From NCBI GenBank assembly GCA_000421065.1, contig ATWD01000001.1:4580001-4644000 (forward strand): 64,000 nt of DNA, written 5' to 3'. Position numbers and translations under genes: made by a program. Position 1 is the first letter of the stretch. Each line of letters begins with the position of its first letter. The stretch comes from Acidobacteriaceae bacterium TAA 166 (GTDB lineage: Bacteria > Acidobacteriota > Terriglobia > Terriglobales > Acidobacteriaceae). Below are positions 54,993 to 63,576 of the stretch, in pieces. The notes beneath the pieces were generated by a model. It searched no databases. It was given only the letters and a program-made list of their open reading frames with translations, and was not told the DNA's origin.

Positions 54993-57900
54993 CTAGAAAA
55001 TGAATTTCCCGAATACGACTAACACACGGCCGGAGACTAGAGCTCCTTGCCCGGTTCCGTAAATGCTGGTCGGAGAGCTGACGGTACTACCGATAAGTCC
55101 CAGACTGCCCTTGCTCACATCGTTCGAAGGAACTGCAAAATTCGCGTGGTTGAACAGATTATATGCGTCAGCACCCAGTTCGAAACGCGTCTGCTCATGG
55201 ACCGGAACCGTTTTGGCCAGATGGGCCGCAACACTGAAGAAGCCAGGACCGCGGAAGCTGTTAGGACGGACGTTGCCAAAGCTTGTTTGAGTAGCCGTGG
55301 TCTGAAATTGCGATACGGTAAGGCATGGAGTGGTTACGGAAGACCGTGAGCAGTGCTTTCCGACGGCGGCAGGATCGATTGGCTGGGCCAAAACCTGGCC
55401 CCCGAACGTAGATGAAAGTTGTCCTGGAATCTGGTTATTTACGACGGAGAAAGGGCGGCCAGAATACAAATAAATCTTTGCGCTTGATGTCCATCCGCTG
55501 AGAGTCGAATTTAAAATGTGATTGGATATTGGAGGGGACTTCCACAAGATATCGGCAGTAAAGTTGTGCCGTGTATCGAAACTCGTAGGTCCGTAGTTGC
55601 TGCGTAGATCATATGGGTTGTAAAGGACGGCCGTCGTTGTGTTGTTCGCGCCGATCTGGAGTGCATTGCTCCACGTATAGTTGGCTTGCGCCTGAAAACC
55701 GTAGTTCATGGCATGTCGAATTTGGGCGATCAAACCGTTGTAGTTGGAGTAGCCTGTAAGCACGATTTGAGTCACCGTCGAAAAACGAGGATCAGGAATT
55801 GCTGTGGGCAATCTTCCAAAGCCGGCGGGATACTTAGAGGGCGATGCGTAAGCGTTCGAGTTCGTATTTGAGAGTGGCTGACTGTAGCTATGATTACCCG
55901 AATAGGTCAATGAGAAGACGTCATAGCGTGTCAGTGGCTGCTCCACCTCAACGCTCCACTCCAACACCTTGATCGATTTGAAGTCATCCGGATTCGTGTA
56001 ATAAGTTGGAGCGGAGAACCTTCCGCCTGTGGCTGTCTGAAGTTGCGCGAGAGTGTAGCCACTCGCAAAGCCAGACTGAAACGCCTGATTTGACGCGATA
56101 GCAATCGCCTGCGAACTGTTCTGATCTGTCGACACACCGACATTCCCGGCTGTGACGTTTGGCTGAAATTTATTAGGGGGATTTCCGAAGACGCTGGCTG
56201 CAAGGCTTCCGGCGAAGGTATTCGCAAAAAGGCCAATACCGCCACGGATCACCATATTTCCTTCGCCGAACGGCTGGAACGCTACGCCCAAACGGGGCTC
56301 GGTGATCACGCCTTCCAATTGGCGAAAAGTCTTATTGATTCCAGTTTGAATCGTCTTGTTATACGGAACGGAGCTGCCTGTCTGGTAGTTAGGAGAAAGG
56401 AATTCCGCATTGAAAAGGGAATAGCAATTCTCTTTGCATGATGGATTGCCATTCAGTTCAAAGCGAACCCCATAGGTAACATCCAGTTTTCGAGTAACCT
56501 TCCACTCATCTTGTCCATAAAAATTCAACGAATTCAGGCGAGTATGATTCGCCTGAACCAGCGGAAAGGCCTGTACATATCGGCTGTTTTTTCCGGTGCT
56601 ATTCGTTACTCCTGTGACAAAGTCCGTTACGTCTGCAAACGTATAGGTTCCGACGATGGAATTGCTGGCAATGCTTGAATCCGTGATTCGATTATTACGG
56701 TTGTTTATTCCGGCTTGGATCGTATGCTTTCTAATTGTCCAGGAAAGATCATCGATGATTTGCAACTGTTGTCCACGACGCCCCGTAGGCAAGGATGGTC
56801 CAACAAAGGCGAACCCAGTTGTGGTGGTCGAAGTGCTACCACTGCTGGTTGTAGTGCTTCCATTTGCGCCCCCGTCAGTAAATGCGAATGCCTGGCCTAA
56901 ATCCTGTTGTGATTTATCAAAGTCGCTTACACCAAAAACCGCCGAATAAAAGTTTCCGCTGATGATGAAGTTGTTAACGATGTTCGGGGTAACGGCATAG
57001 GTATAGTTCAGTTGAGGAATGACCCAGGGTTGGATACTGTACTTGTTGTAGGTTGGATTGATAGGACTGGTGCTGCTTGCTTGAACTCCAGCATCGCGGC
57101 TGATCCGGAAGTATAGCTTCTGTTTGTCGTTGATATTCCAGTCGGCTCTTCCCGAGACCAGGTACTCGGTATTGATGCTGGACGCATTGGTCCCGAAGGC
57201 AATAGCGCACGGTGTGCCACCACTCTTGCCGAACTGGGATCCATGGGCGGCAGTGCCGAAGGTCTGATTGCCGCAACCAAGATTTCCAGAGGCATCTTGC
57301 AGAGTGCCTGTTCCCGTTGTCACCGGTACGGCGCGAGAGGCTCCAGGCGCGGATTTATAGAGCGCAAAGAGCTGTTTGTAAAGTTGCTGAGAGACTGCGG
57401 GGATCTGTGACAAGATGTAACTCTGCAACTGAGGTGAAGGTAACGACACAACTCCCGAAGACGGCAATGCGTATCTCAGCCCTTCCGTGTTTACGAAGAA
57501 GAAGATTTTGTCTCGTTTGATCGGCCCTCCAATCGATGCGGCGTATTGATTGGCAAGAGAACGTCCGCGGGGAGTGCGATTGGAATTGTTAATATAGTCG
57601 TTCGCATTAAAAATTTGACTGTTATAGTTTTCGACTAAATTGCCATGAAAAAGATTCGATCCAGATTTAGAGATGTAGTTGACCTGCGCTCCCGCTTCGC
57701 GTCCATATTGTGCGCTGAACGCATTGACGACAACAGCGGCCTCCGCTACGTCATTTGCGCCTAGGGTGTTGTTGCTTGCGCCCGATTTATTATTCAAGTT
57801 ATACGGCTCAACAATGTCGGCACCATTCATAGTGAACAGCACGGAATTGAAGGGCAACCCGTTCACGTTGAAGTTGGCGTTGCCTCCGCCTACATTCAGT

Positions 57901-58394
57901 CGAAGCCCCGGTGTGCTGAATGCGATATTTGTAATATCTCCACCGTTAATGGGCGTGTTTTCGATGAATTGCTGACTGTAGGATGTGGTGAGGTTTGCAT
58001 TCTCCGTTTGCAGAATTCCGGAGGACGCGTTGACCTCTACGGACTGTTCTACTGACTGCACTCCCAATGTCACGGTCACGGACTGCTCCTGACCGACGAG
58101 GAGGTGAATTTGAGCTTTGCCTTCCGTGAGTCCCGGAGTTTCAGCGGTGATCTCGTACTCTCCTGGCTTCAAGAACGGAAATCTGTATTCACCGGCGGCT
58201 CCGCTCGTTGCTGTTCGAACTTCGCCTGTCCCGGGCTGTCGTATACGAACCGCAGCACCTGCCACGATGGCTCCAGAGGTATCCGTGACTGTCCCAACTA
58301 CGGTCGCGCTGGTGAGTGTTTGAGCAATAGAAAAGGATGTAAAAAATGCGAAGGAAATTGTAAGGGCCAACAGGCGAAGTATAGAGAGTTTCAT
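54993..58394 (-). CDS. Oar-like TonB-dependent receptor with carboxypeptidase-regulatory domain
   Basis: A 1,133-residue receptor. Signal peptide ends near SIAQ; carboxypeptidase-regulatory domain at about 30-110 (GTVTDTSGAIVAGAAVRI, FPFLKPGEYEI); plug region with ENTPINGGDITNIAFSTPGLRL and NGLPFNSVLFTMNGADI; then a beta-barrel ending LVSGRVLVVFGKFIF. Poly-Ser/Thr loop (NGSTTTSSGSTSTTTT) is exposed. Paired with the S9 peptidase (62-base gap) and the upstream GntR gene. Confidence 0.93.
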   Translation of the reverse strand: MKLSILRLLALTISFAFFTSFSIAQTLTSATVVGTVTDTSGAIVAGAAVRIRQPGTGEVRTATSGAAGEYRFPFLKPGEYEITAETPGLTEGKAQIHLLVGQEQSVTVTLGVQSVEQSVEVNASSGILQTENANLTTSYSQQFIENTPINGGDITNIAFSTPGLRLNVGGGNANFNVNGLPFNSVLFTMNGADIVEPYNLNNKSGASNNTLGANDVAEAAVVVNAFSAQYGREAGAQVNYISKSGSNLFHGNLVENYNSQIFNANDYINNSNRTPRGRSLANQYAASIGGPIKRDKIFFFVNTEGLRYALPSSGVVSLPSPQLQSYILSQIPAVSQQLYKQLFALYKSAPGASRAVPVTTGTGTLQDASGNLGCGNQTFGTAAHGSQFGKSGGTPCAIAFGTNASSINTEYLVSGRADWNINDKQKLYFRISRDAGVQASSTSPINPTYNKYSIQPWVIPQLNYTYAVTPNIVNNFIISGNFYSAVFGVSDFDKSQQDLGQAFAFTDGGANGSTTTSSGSTSTTTTGFAFVGPSLPTGRRGQQLQIIDDLSWTIRKHTIQAGINNRNNRITDSSIASNSIVGTYTFADVTDFVTGVTNSTGKNSRYVQAFPLVQANHTRLNSLNFYGQDEWKVTRKLDVTYGVRFELNGNPSCKENCYSLFNAEFLSPNYQTGSSVPYNKTIQTGINKTFRQLEGVITEPRLGVAFQPFGEGNMVIRGGIGLFANTFAGSLAASVFGNPPNKFQPNVTAGNVGVSTDQNSSQAIAIASNQAFQSGFASGYTLAQLQTATGGRFSAPTYYTNPDDFKSIKVLEWSVEVEQPLTRYDVFSLTYSGNHSYSQPLSNTNSNAYASPSKYPAGFGRLPTAIPDPRFSTVTQIVLTGYSNYNGLIAQIRHAMNYGFQAQANYTWSNALQIGANNTTTAVLYNPYDLRSNYGPTSFDTRHNFTADILWKSPPISNHILNSTLSGWTSSAKIYLYSGRPFSVVNNQIPGQLSSTFGGQVLAQPIDPAAVGKHCSRSSVTTPCLTVSQFQTTATQTSFGNVRPNSFRGPGFFSVAAHLAKTVPVHEQTRFELGADAYNLFNHANFAVPSNDVSKGSLGLIGSTVSSPTSIYGTGQGALVSGRVLVVFGKFIF

Positions 58395-58737
58395 CGTTTT
58401 CCTGGCGCGTGATAGTTCAACGTATTAGTGCATGGAGATCCACGCATTGAAAATGCTGCGACCCCGCAACGAGCGCCTTCTGGCGAGCAAATGTCGGCCA
58501 TTAGAAGAGATCGGCTCGAAAGGCCGTCATTGTGGACGGCTTATTCCGCTTGATACGATCTGAAATTGCTATAGGGGGACGACGCGCTCAGCGACATCGA
58601 CAAGGAAGGATGCACAGACAACAACAACGACGCAGAACAAAATTGACTTCGAAAGTGTGTCGTCGACGGTGCATGACTCTTTGATATATCAGATACCAAT
58701 AAACGTCAATAGATTTATAGTAATACTTTGAAATCAA
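58395..58737. promoter_or_regulatory. promoter region of the receptor with TGATATATCA palindrome
   Basis: About 340 bases between the GntR gene and the receptor. TGATATATCA at 58681-58690 is a perfect 10-bp dyad, a plausible GntR site next to the end of the GntR gene. No gene is seen. Confidence 0.4.
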
Positions 58738-59409
58738 CTAATTCGTCTGCGGATCTTCAACCAGTCCCAGAAAATCGATAAGGTGTTCACGTACATGACT
58801 GATGTGACCATTCATAGCTATCACAGCCTCGTCGTGGTTGCCTTCTTCAAGAGCTCTTAGAATTGCGGCATGAGCTTTGGGGGCGGAGCTACCCGAAAGG
58901 CTATAGGTCTGGCACCGAAATAGCCAAATCTGGTTTTGGATGTTCTCAAGAACACGACAAAGCTCCATATTTCCCGTAGCCTTCGCAATGTGACCGTGAA
59001 AATTTGCATCCTCTTCGATGTGTCGTACTTTATCATTTGCTTCCAAGAAGAGTTGAGTTCGCTTTAGGCTTGTCCGAAGGGAATCGATCAGTTTCGCGTC
59101 GATCTTGACTACGGAAACGGCGTAACACTCTAGGACCTGTCTTAAGTTATAGAGATCTCTGACTTCCTTAATCGAAAACTTCCTCAGATAGGCACCCCGT
59201 CGCGGTTCAATGCGAATCAGTCCTTCGTTTTGGAGTCCATTGAGAGCTTCCCGGACAGGGGACTTGCTGATCCCGAGTTGCTTGGATAGAAATTCTTCGG
59301 TAAGCCGATCGTCACCCTTCATCTTTCCTTCGAGAATGTGTCTTTTGATACTTGCATAGGCAAGGGCAGTTAAATTAGGCGGCGCTGATAACTTCTGAAT
59401 GTCTTCCAA
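58738..59409 (-). CDS. GntR-family regulator, FCD subfamily
   Basis: A 223-residue protein. Winged helix in residues 12-80 (AYASIKRHILEGKMKGDDRL, GISKSPVREALNGLQNEGLI, PRRGAYLRKFSIKEV) and an all-helical FCD domain with EEDANFHGHIAKATGN carrying metal-type His residues. Upstream of the receptor and peptidase on the same strand; likely controls them. Different from the GntR at 26.6 kb in sequence but the same subfamily. Confidence 0.88.
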   Translation of the reverse strand: MEDIQKLSAPPNLTALAYASIKRHILEGKMKGDDRLTEEFLSKQLGISKSPVREALNGLQNEGLIRIEPRRGAYLRKFSIKEVRDLYNLRQVLECYAVSVVKIDAKLIDSLRTSLKRTQLFLEANDKVRHIEEDANFHGHIAKATGNMELCRVLENIQNQIWLFRCQTYSLSGSSAPKAHAAILRALEEGNHDEAVIAMNGHISHVREHLIDFLGLVEDPQTN

Positions 59410-59471
59410 AGGTGCTCCTCATGAGGCTCCACAGAGGGAGTTCTGGCATCAACAATAACGATGCTAGCCGA

Positions 59472-59936
59472 CTAATTCAACAAGCCTGATGATTGATCGT
59501 CGCTGATCTCTACTGTGTCAACGACTGCTGGGGTCGGCAGACCCTTTGTACGCCACACATGAAATCCACCAACTATGTCCGTGGCGCGCCAGAGGCCAAG
59601 ATCCTGCAGCGCGGCGGCTGCAAGGCTCGAGGTATAACCTTCGGAGCAAAACAAGATGACCTGTACGTCATGATCGTGTGCGGCCGCCAGTCGCGCACTG
59701 GAGGTTGGGGCAAAACGCCACTCGAGCACGTTCCGCTCAACGACCAAGGCGCCGAAGATACCACCTTCGGATGTACGCCGATCCTCAGGTCGAATGTCGA
59801 CATGCACCGCTTTCGTCTTGGCAATCGCATCGTAGGCTTCATCCGGAGAGAGCCGTCGCAGTCGGACACGTGCAGCTGAAAGCATTTCGTCAATATTCAA
59901 AGGACTGGTCCGGTCAGTGGATTCGCGGCCAGTCAC
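59472..59936 (-). CDS. rhodanese-domain sulfurtransferase-like protein
   Basis: A 154-residue single-domain rhodanese. LRRLSPDEAYDAIAKTKAVHVDIRPEDRR is the N-terminal CH2A-type region (in parts), and the active loop is ILFCSEGYTSSLAA with Cys in CSEGYTS. GGFHVWRTKGLP ends the domain. Moves sulfane sulfur or is redox-active. The start overlaps the end of the upstream CDO-like fragment by four bases (ATGA), pointing to a former cysteine-sulfur operon. Confidence 0.85.
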   Translation of the reverse strand: MTGRESTDRTSPLNIDEMLSAARVRLRRLSPDEAYDAIAKTKAVHVDIRPEDRRTSEGGIFGALVVERNVLEWRFAPTSSARLAAAHDHDVQVILFCSEGYTSSLAAAALQDLGLWRATDIVGGFHVWRTKGLPTPAVVDTVEISDDQSSGLLN

Positions 59937-60133
59937 ACGCCACTTCTGATCGAGTGTTTCATACGGCCGCGCAGTACCAATTGCTCGCCATCCAACTCAT
60001 ATTCATTCATCTCGTTGAGCGGAGGCGAATACAGCAGTGCAACGCGCAGGGAGTAGAAGCCAATGTTGAAACTGACGAAACGAGCTGACTCCGGGATGAT
60101 GGCGATGCGGTATCTGGTCGAACACGCCGACAA
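59933..60133 (-). pseudogene. probable C-terminal remnant of cysteine dioxygenase
   Basis: The short frame ends FYSLRVALLYSPPLNEMNEYEL, which recalls the cysteine dioxygenase ending SLHLYSPPLNxMxxY, with the usual His-x replaced by RVA. Only about 66 residues are present and the cupin metal site is absent. The overlap with the rhodanese gene fits a CDO-rhodanese pair. Assignment rests on this short match, so it is tentative. Confidence 0.4.
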
Positions 60134-60217
60134 TGCCTAATCTCATAACGAGACTTGACGGAAGCATCCGGTCTCGGGCCAGATGCCATTTAAGCAACTT
60201 ACTGCACGCTCTTGCCG

Positions 60218-60234
60218 AATAATCTGGAATTATT
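60218..60234. promoter_or_regulatory. Fur-like AT-rich palindrome
   Basis: AATAAT, CTGGA, ATTATT: a perfect 6-bp dyad, AT-rich like a Fur box, upstream of the iron-uptake operon. A pair of AAATTAG repeats (60263-60269 and 60274-60280) one helical turn apart lies nearer the start. Confidence 0.4.
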
Positions 60235-60420
60235 GCCATTCATCCTGGATATGCTTGCCATCAAATTAGGACTAAATTAGCCTTCATTTAAGGGCCCGCA
60301 ATGAAGTCTTTTGGCGAAGCACCATTGTGGGTTCAGAGATCGATAACGAGAGGACTGGCGGCGCTCTCATGGCAGATGATGCGACCGAGATGCCGCCCTA
60401 GTTCCCGAAGTGGACAAAGA

Positions 60421-60960
60421 ATGAGAGTGACAGTTATCTACGGTACGGATAACGGAAATACCCGCAGTGTTGCCGAACAAATCGCATCCCAGATTGACGG
60501 AAAGACGATAGAGATCAGCGCTGCTACGCATTCGGACTTTGAGGACTGCGATCTGCTGATTCTTGGAACACTCACATGCGGCTATGGCGATCTGCAATCA
60601 GACTGGGAGAGCCGACTGGGCATCCTTGCGACAGTCAACCTTACCGGCAGGAGGGTGGCCCTGTTCGGCCTGGGAGACCAGATAACGTATGCCGATACCT
60701 TCGCCGATGGCAGGGGGGAGCTTTACGAACAGGTCGTAGGGCAGGGCGCTGTTGTGATCGGCTCGACACCGACAACGGGCTACGATTACTTTGCTTCGAG
60801 GGCGGTGCAAGACGATGTTTTTGTCGGTCTCGTGCTGGATGAAGACACCCAGCAGGAAGAGACCGAGGGGCGAATCGCATTCTGGGTCGCATCCTTGAAG
60901 ATGGTTGCGGCGGGCGAGCTGGGTGCACAACAGACTCCTCAGCCTCACTACGCGAATTAG
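60421..60960 (+). CDS. flavodoxin
   Basis: From ATG 60421 the product has 179 residues. The FMN phosphate loop is VIYGTDNGNTRSVAEQI; LILGTLTCGYGDLQSDWE and FGLGDQITYADTFADGRGELY are the two flavin-contact loops. Size and motifs match long-chain FldA-type flavodoxins. An upstream ATG at 60301 would add 40 residues of no recognised kind. First gene of an operon with a flavin reductase and an iron permease; probably feeds electrons for ferric reduction. Confidence 0.85.
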   Translation: MRVTVIYGTDNGNTRSVAEQIASQIDGKTIEISAATHSDFEDCDLLILGTLTCGYGDLQSDWESRLGILATVNLTGRRVALFGLGDQITYADTFADGRGELYEQVVGQGAVVIGSTPTTGYDYFASRAVQDDVFVGLVLDEDTQQEETEGRIAFWVASLKMVAAGELGAQQTPQPHYAN

Positions 60961-60971
60961 CAGGAGTACAG

Positions 60972-61694
60972 ATGCCACCGATTCCACAGTTTGTTACCAG
61001 CACCGTGACGAAGATGCGGTTCCGCTCGGCCGTCGTTTCCGAGGTCGTTCTCTTGAGCGGCCATTTCCGCCTCATCCAGTTGGAAGGCGATGAGCTAAAA
61101 GAAGTCGCATGGATACCGGGACAGAAGATTCAGGTGCATCTTGGCAATCTCGTCTGCCGCACCTATACGCCTATCGAATGGAATCCTATTGAAGGCCGGA
61201 TGCATTTCGTCGCCTTTCTGCATGGCAATGGTTCCGGCAGTGAATGGGCGTCTTCACTCGGACCGGGGGCAACCTGTCAGTTCACTGGCCCGCGTTCTTC
61301 GCTGAACTTTACCGCGAACAAAGGGCACGCCACCTTCTTTGGGGATGAGACCTCTATTGGTGCGGCGTTCGCTCACCGAAGAAGCTCCAAGGATGCAGAG
61401 CGGAACCTGTATTTCTTCGAGGTCAGCTCACTTCCAGAATCGCAGGAGGTGGTGGACCGGTTGGAACTCAGGGGTACAAAGCTCATCACCAAAGTTGCAG
61501 GAGCGCAGCATCTGTTGGAAGTCGAGCACCTGATGATCGAAAGCAGCATGATTGCGCCGCATTTGCATTGGGTCTTCACCGGCAACGCGCAGTCGATTCA
61601 GGAAGTCCGAAAATCTCTACGAAACCACCGTCTCGTGTCGAGTAACGCCAGCACAAAAGCATATTGGGCTTACGGCAAGAAAGGGCTGGACTGA
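60972..61694 (+). CDS. siderophore-interacting flavin reductase
   Basis: A 240-residue protein of the SIP family (FAD-binding 9 plus SIP C-domain). FAD site RTYTPIEWNP, NADPH region FFGDETSIGAA, and the end KAYWAYGKKGLD. These proteins reduce Fe(III) held by siderophores in the cytosol. Starts 11 bases after the flavodoxin gene and ends 3 bases before the permease gene. Flavodoxin may be its electron donor or partner; this is inference. Confidence 0.88.
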   Translation: MPPIPQFVTSTVTKMRFRSAVVSEVVLLSGHFRLIQLEGDELKEVAWIPGQKIQVHLGNLVCRTYTPIEWNPIEGRMHFVAFLHGNGSGSEWASSLGPGATCQFTGPRSSLNFTANKGHATFFGDETSIGAAFAHRRSSKDAERNLYFFEVSSLPESQEVVDRLELRGTKLITKVAGAQHLLEVEHLMIESSMIAPHLHWVFTGNAQSIQEVRKSLRNHRLVSSNASTKAYWAYGKKGLD

Positions 61695-61697
61695 GCG

Positions 61698-62681
61698 ATG
61701 CCTGCGATTTCCATGTCTCAAGAGAATGCAAAAAAGACGCGGGTTCCATGGACGGCGATTGTCCTGACTCTTGCCTTGCTCATTGGTGCATTAGCATGGC
61801 GCACCGCAGTTGTAGGTGGAACGCCCGATCCAACAACATCCGGCTCGACCAGAAGCTCCGCGATCCTTGACATCGGGATTCTCGTCTTCCGCGAAGGCCT
61901 GGAGTGCATCCTCGTGCTGGCCGCGATTACCGCGAGCATGACAGGCTCGCAGGAAGGCCATCGCCGCCCCGTGGCAGCTGGAGTTGGTGTGGGTATGATT
62001 GCGACGCTCGTAACTTGGTTCCTTGCTATTCGCATCCTGGATGACATCAGCGAGAACGTCTCCGCGCTGGATTTGCAGGCCGCAACCGGCCTGCTGGCGA
62101 TCATCGTGCTGCTGATTGTCATGAACTGGTTCTTTCACAAGATGTATTGGACGGGATGGATTTCGCTCCATAATCGAAAGAAGCGAGAGCTGACCAGCCA
62201 TGAGGGCGCACGGAAAAGACTCTTATGGGGACTTGGACTTCTCGGCTTTTCTTCTTTCTACCGGGAAGGATTCGAGGTTGTACTGTTCCTTCAAAGTTAT
62301 CGTCTGAAACTTGGCACTGCGACTGTGTTGGAAGGAGTTTGGATCGGAGTAGCTCTCTCCGCAATCGTGGCTGTGCTTACCTTCGTCGTCCATCGCAAAC
62401 TGCCGTATCGCAGGATGCTGATCCTTACCGGGATCATGTTGGGCGTTGTCCTTTTGGTGATGGTTGGGGAGCAGGTACAGGAGATGCAGCTCGCGCACTG
62501 GATACCGACCCATGAAATCCCTTGGTTCGCTTCCCACATTCCAACATGGATGGGATTGTGGGTTGCCGTATTTCCCAACGTCGAATCGCTCGCCGGACAA
62601 GCCATTGCATTTGTTTTGGTCGTAGGCTCTTACGTCTGGGCCGGAAAGCAAACGCCGGGAAAGCAAGCAGCGCGTATCTGA
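61698..62681 (+). CDS. FTR1-family iron permease
   Basis: A 327-residue membrane protein. Both REGLE-type iron-binding motifs are present: VFREGLECILVLAA (about residue 65) and FYREGFEVVLFLQS (about 190). About seven helices are visible. FTR1 permeases move iron in, usually with an oxidase or reductase partner. It is the third gene of the operon (three-base gap), giving a flavodoxin-reductase-permease route. Confidence 0.9.
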   Translation: MPAISMSQENAKKTRVPWTAIVLTLALLIGALAWRTAVVGGTPDPTTSGSTRSSAILDIGILVFREGLECILVLAAITASMTGSQEGHRRPVAAGVGVGMIATLVTWFLAIRILDDISENVSALDLQAATGLLAIIVLLIVMNWFFHKMYWTGWISLHNRKKRELTSHEGARKRLLWGLGLLGFSSFYREGFEVVLFLQSYRLKLGTATVLEGVWIGVALSAIVAVLTFVVHRKLPYRRMLILTGIMLGVVLLVMVGEQVQEMQLAHWIPTHEIPWFASHIPTWMGLWVAVFPNVESLAGQAIAFVLVVGSYVWAGKQTPGKQAARI

Positions 62682-63160
62682 CCAATACTGGCCATAATGT
62701 TGGTTTTGTTAAGGGAAGCTGGCTATCAGACGCAAAAGCGTCGTATTTAAGTCTATCGATTGTGAGAAGATTTCGGTCTTTGAGCAGACCCTCGTGGCTG
62801 TCTTATGGCGAAGCATCGCGAGGGCCTGGAGATCGACAATCCGACGCTGAGTGACTGGTTTCTGAGTATAGGAGCACGCCAGCGATCAGCCAAGAAAAGC
62901 ATCGGCATGGCTGGCGGCATTTTCTCCTGGCAAACAATAGCTTCGGCGGCAGCGGAATCCGCGTGTGCGGCACCGGCGCCTAGGTTGCGGGAAGAGCGTT
63001 TTCTATTACGTTCGGTCGAGTTCCATGAGTGACTCGGCCGGTTATTACCAACTGAGAGCTGAACTTGCCGATGAACCCCTGTCGAATCTTGCATCTTTTC
63101 AAACCCACTCCCCGGGAACAATGTGCCGGGCCACACTGACATGGATTTTCGAGGATACAG
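62682..63160. other. intergenic region, nothing recognised
   Basis: About 480 bases. A small GACGC-AAAA-GCGTC hairpin at 62729-62742 may end the iron operon. No gene is supported. Confidence 0.35.
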
Positions 63161-63420
63161 ATGCGTTGGATGGCAGGAGCAATACTGGCAGTAGTTTGCA
63201 CGACGGGGATGGCGCAGAACCTTAATGAGGCACAAGGCGGGCGCGACTCGAACAGGTGGCAAATTAATACACCGCCAATAACGCTTTCATGGGAGCGGTG
63301 CTGGTCACGAATGGCGATGAGGTCCTGCTCGACAAAGGTTATGGCATGGTGGTGTTGGAATGGAACATCCCCAATACGCCCGACACAAAGTTCCGCCTGG
63401 GCTCGATTACCAAACAATAT
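63161..63420 (+). pseudogene. N-terminal fragment of a class-C beta-lactamase-like serine hydrolase
   Basis: ATG 63161 begins a signal peptide (MRWMAGAILAVVCTTGMAQN) and NLNEAQGG. After a one-base shift near 63270 the next frame reads YTANNAFMGAVLVTNGDEVLL, DKGYGMVVLEWNIPNTPDTK and FRLGSITKQ, which includes the SxxK active-site motif (SITK). The match stops at about 63420; the rest of the roughly 400-residue enzyme is absent. Confidence 0.75.
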
Positions 63421-63576
63421 TTTCGTGAGTGGCTGTATGGATCCAAGAGACTTCGCTCTGTTGGCATAGGCGTCCTGGTGCGGGTCCCGCGTGACCGAGT
63501 CATCGGGGGACGTGTGAGACGGCGTATGGGAACGATTCAAGACGGACACTCCACGGCATGTTTGAAAGTGCCGTTT

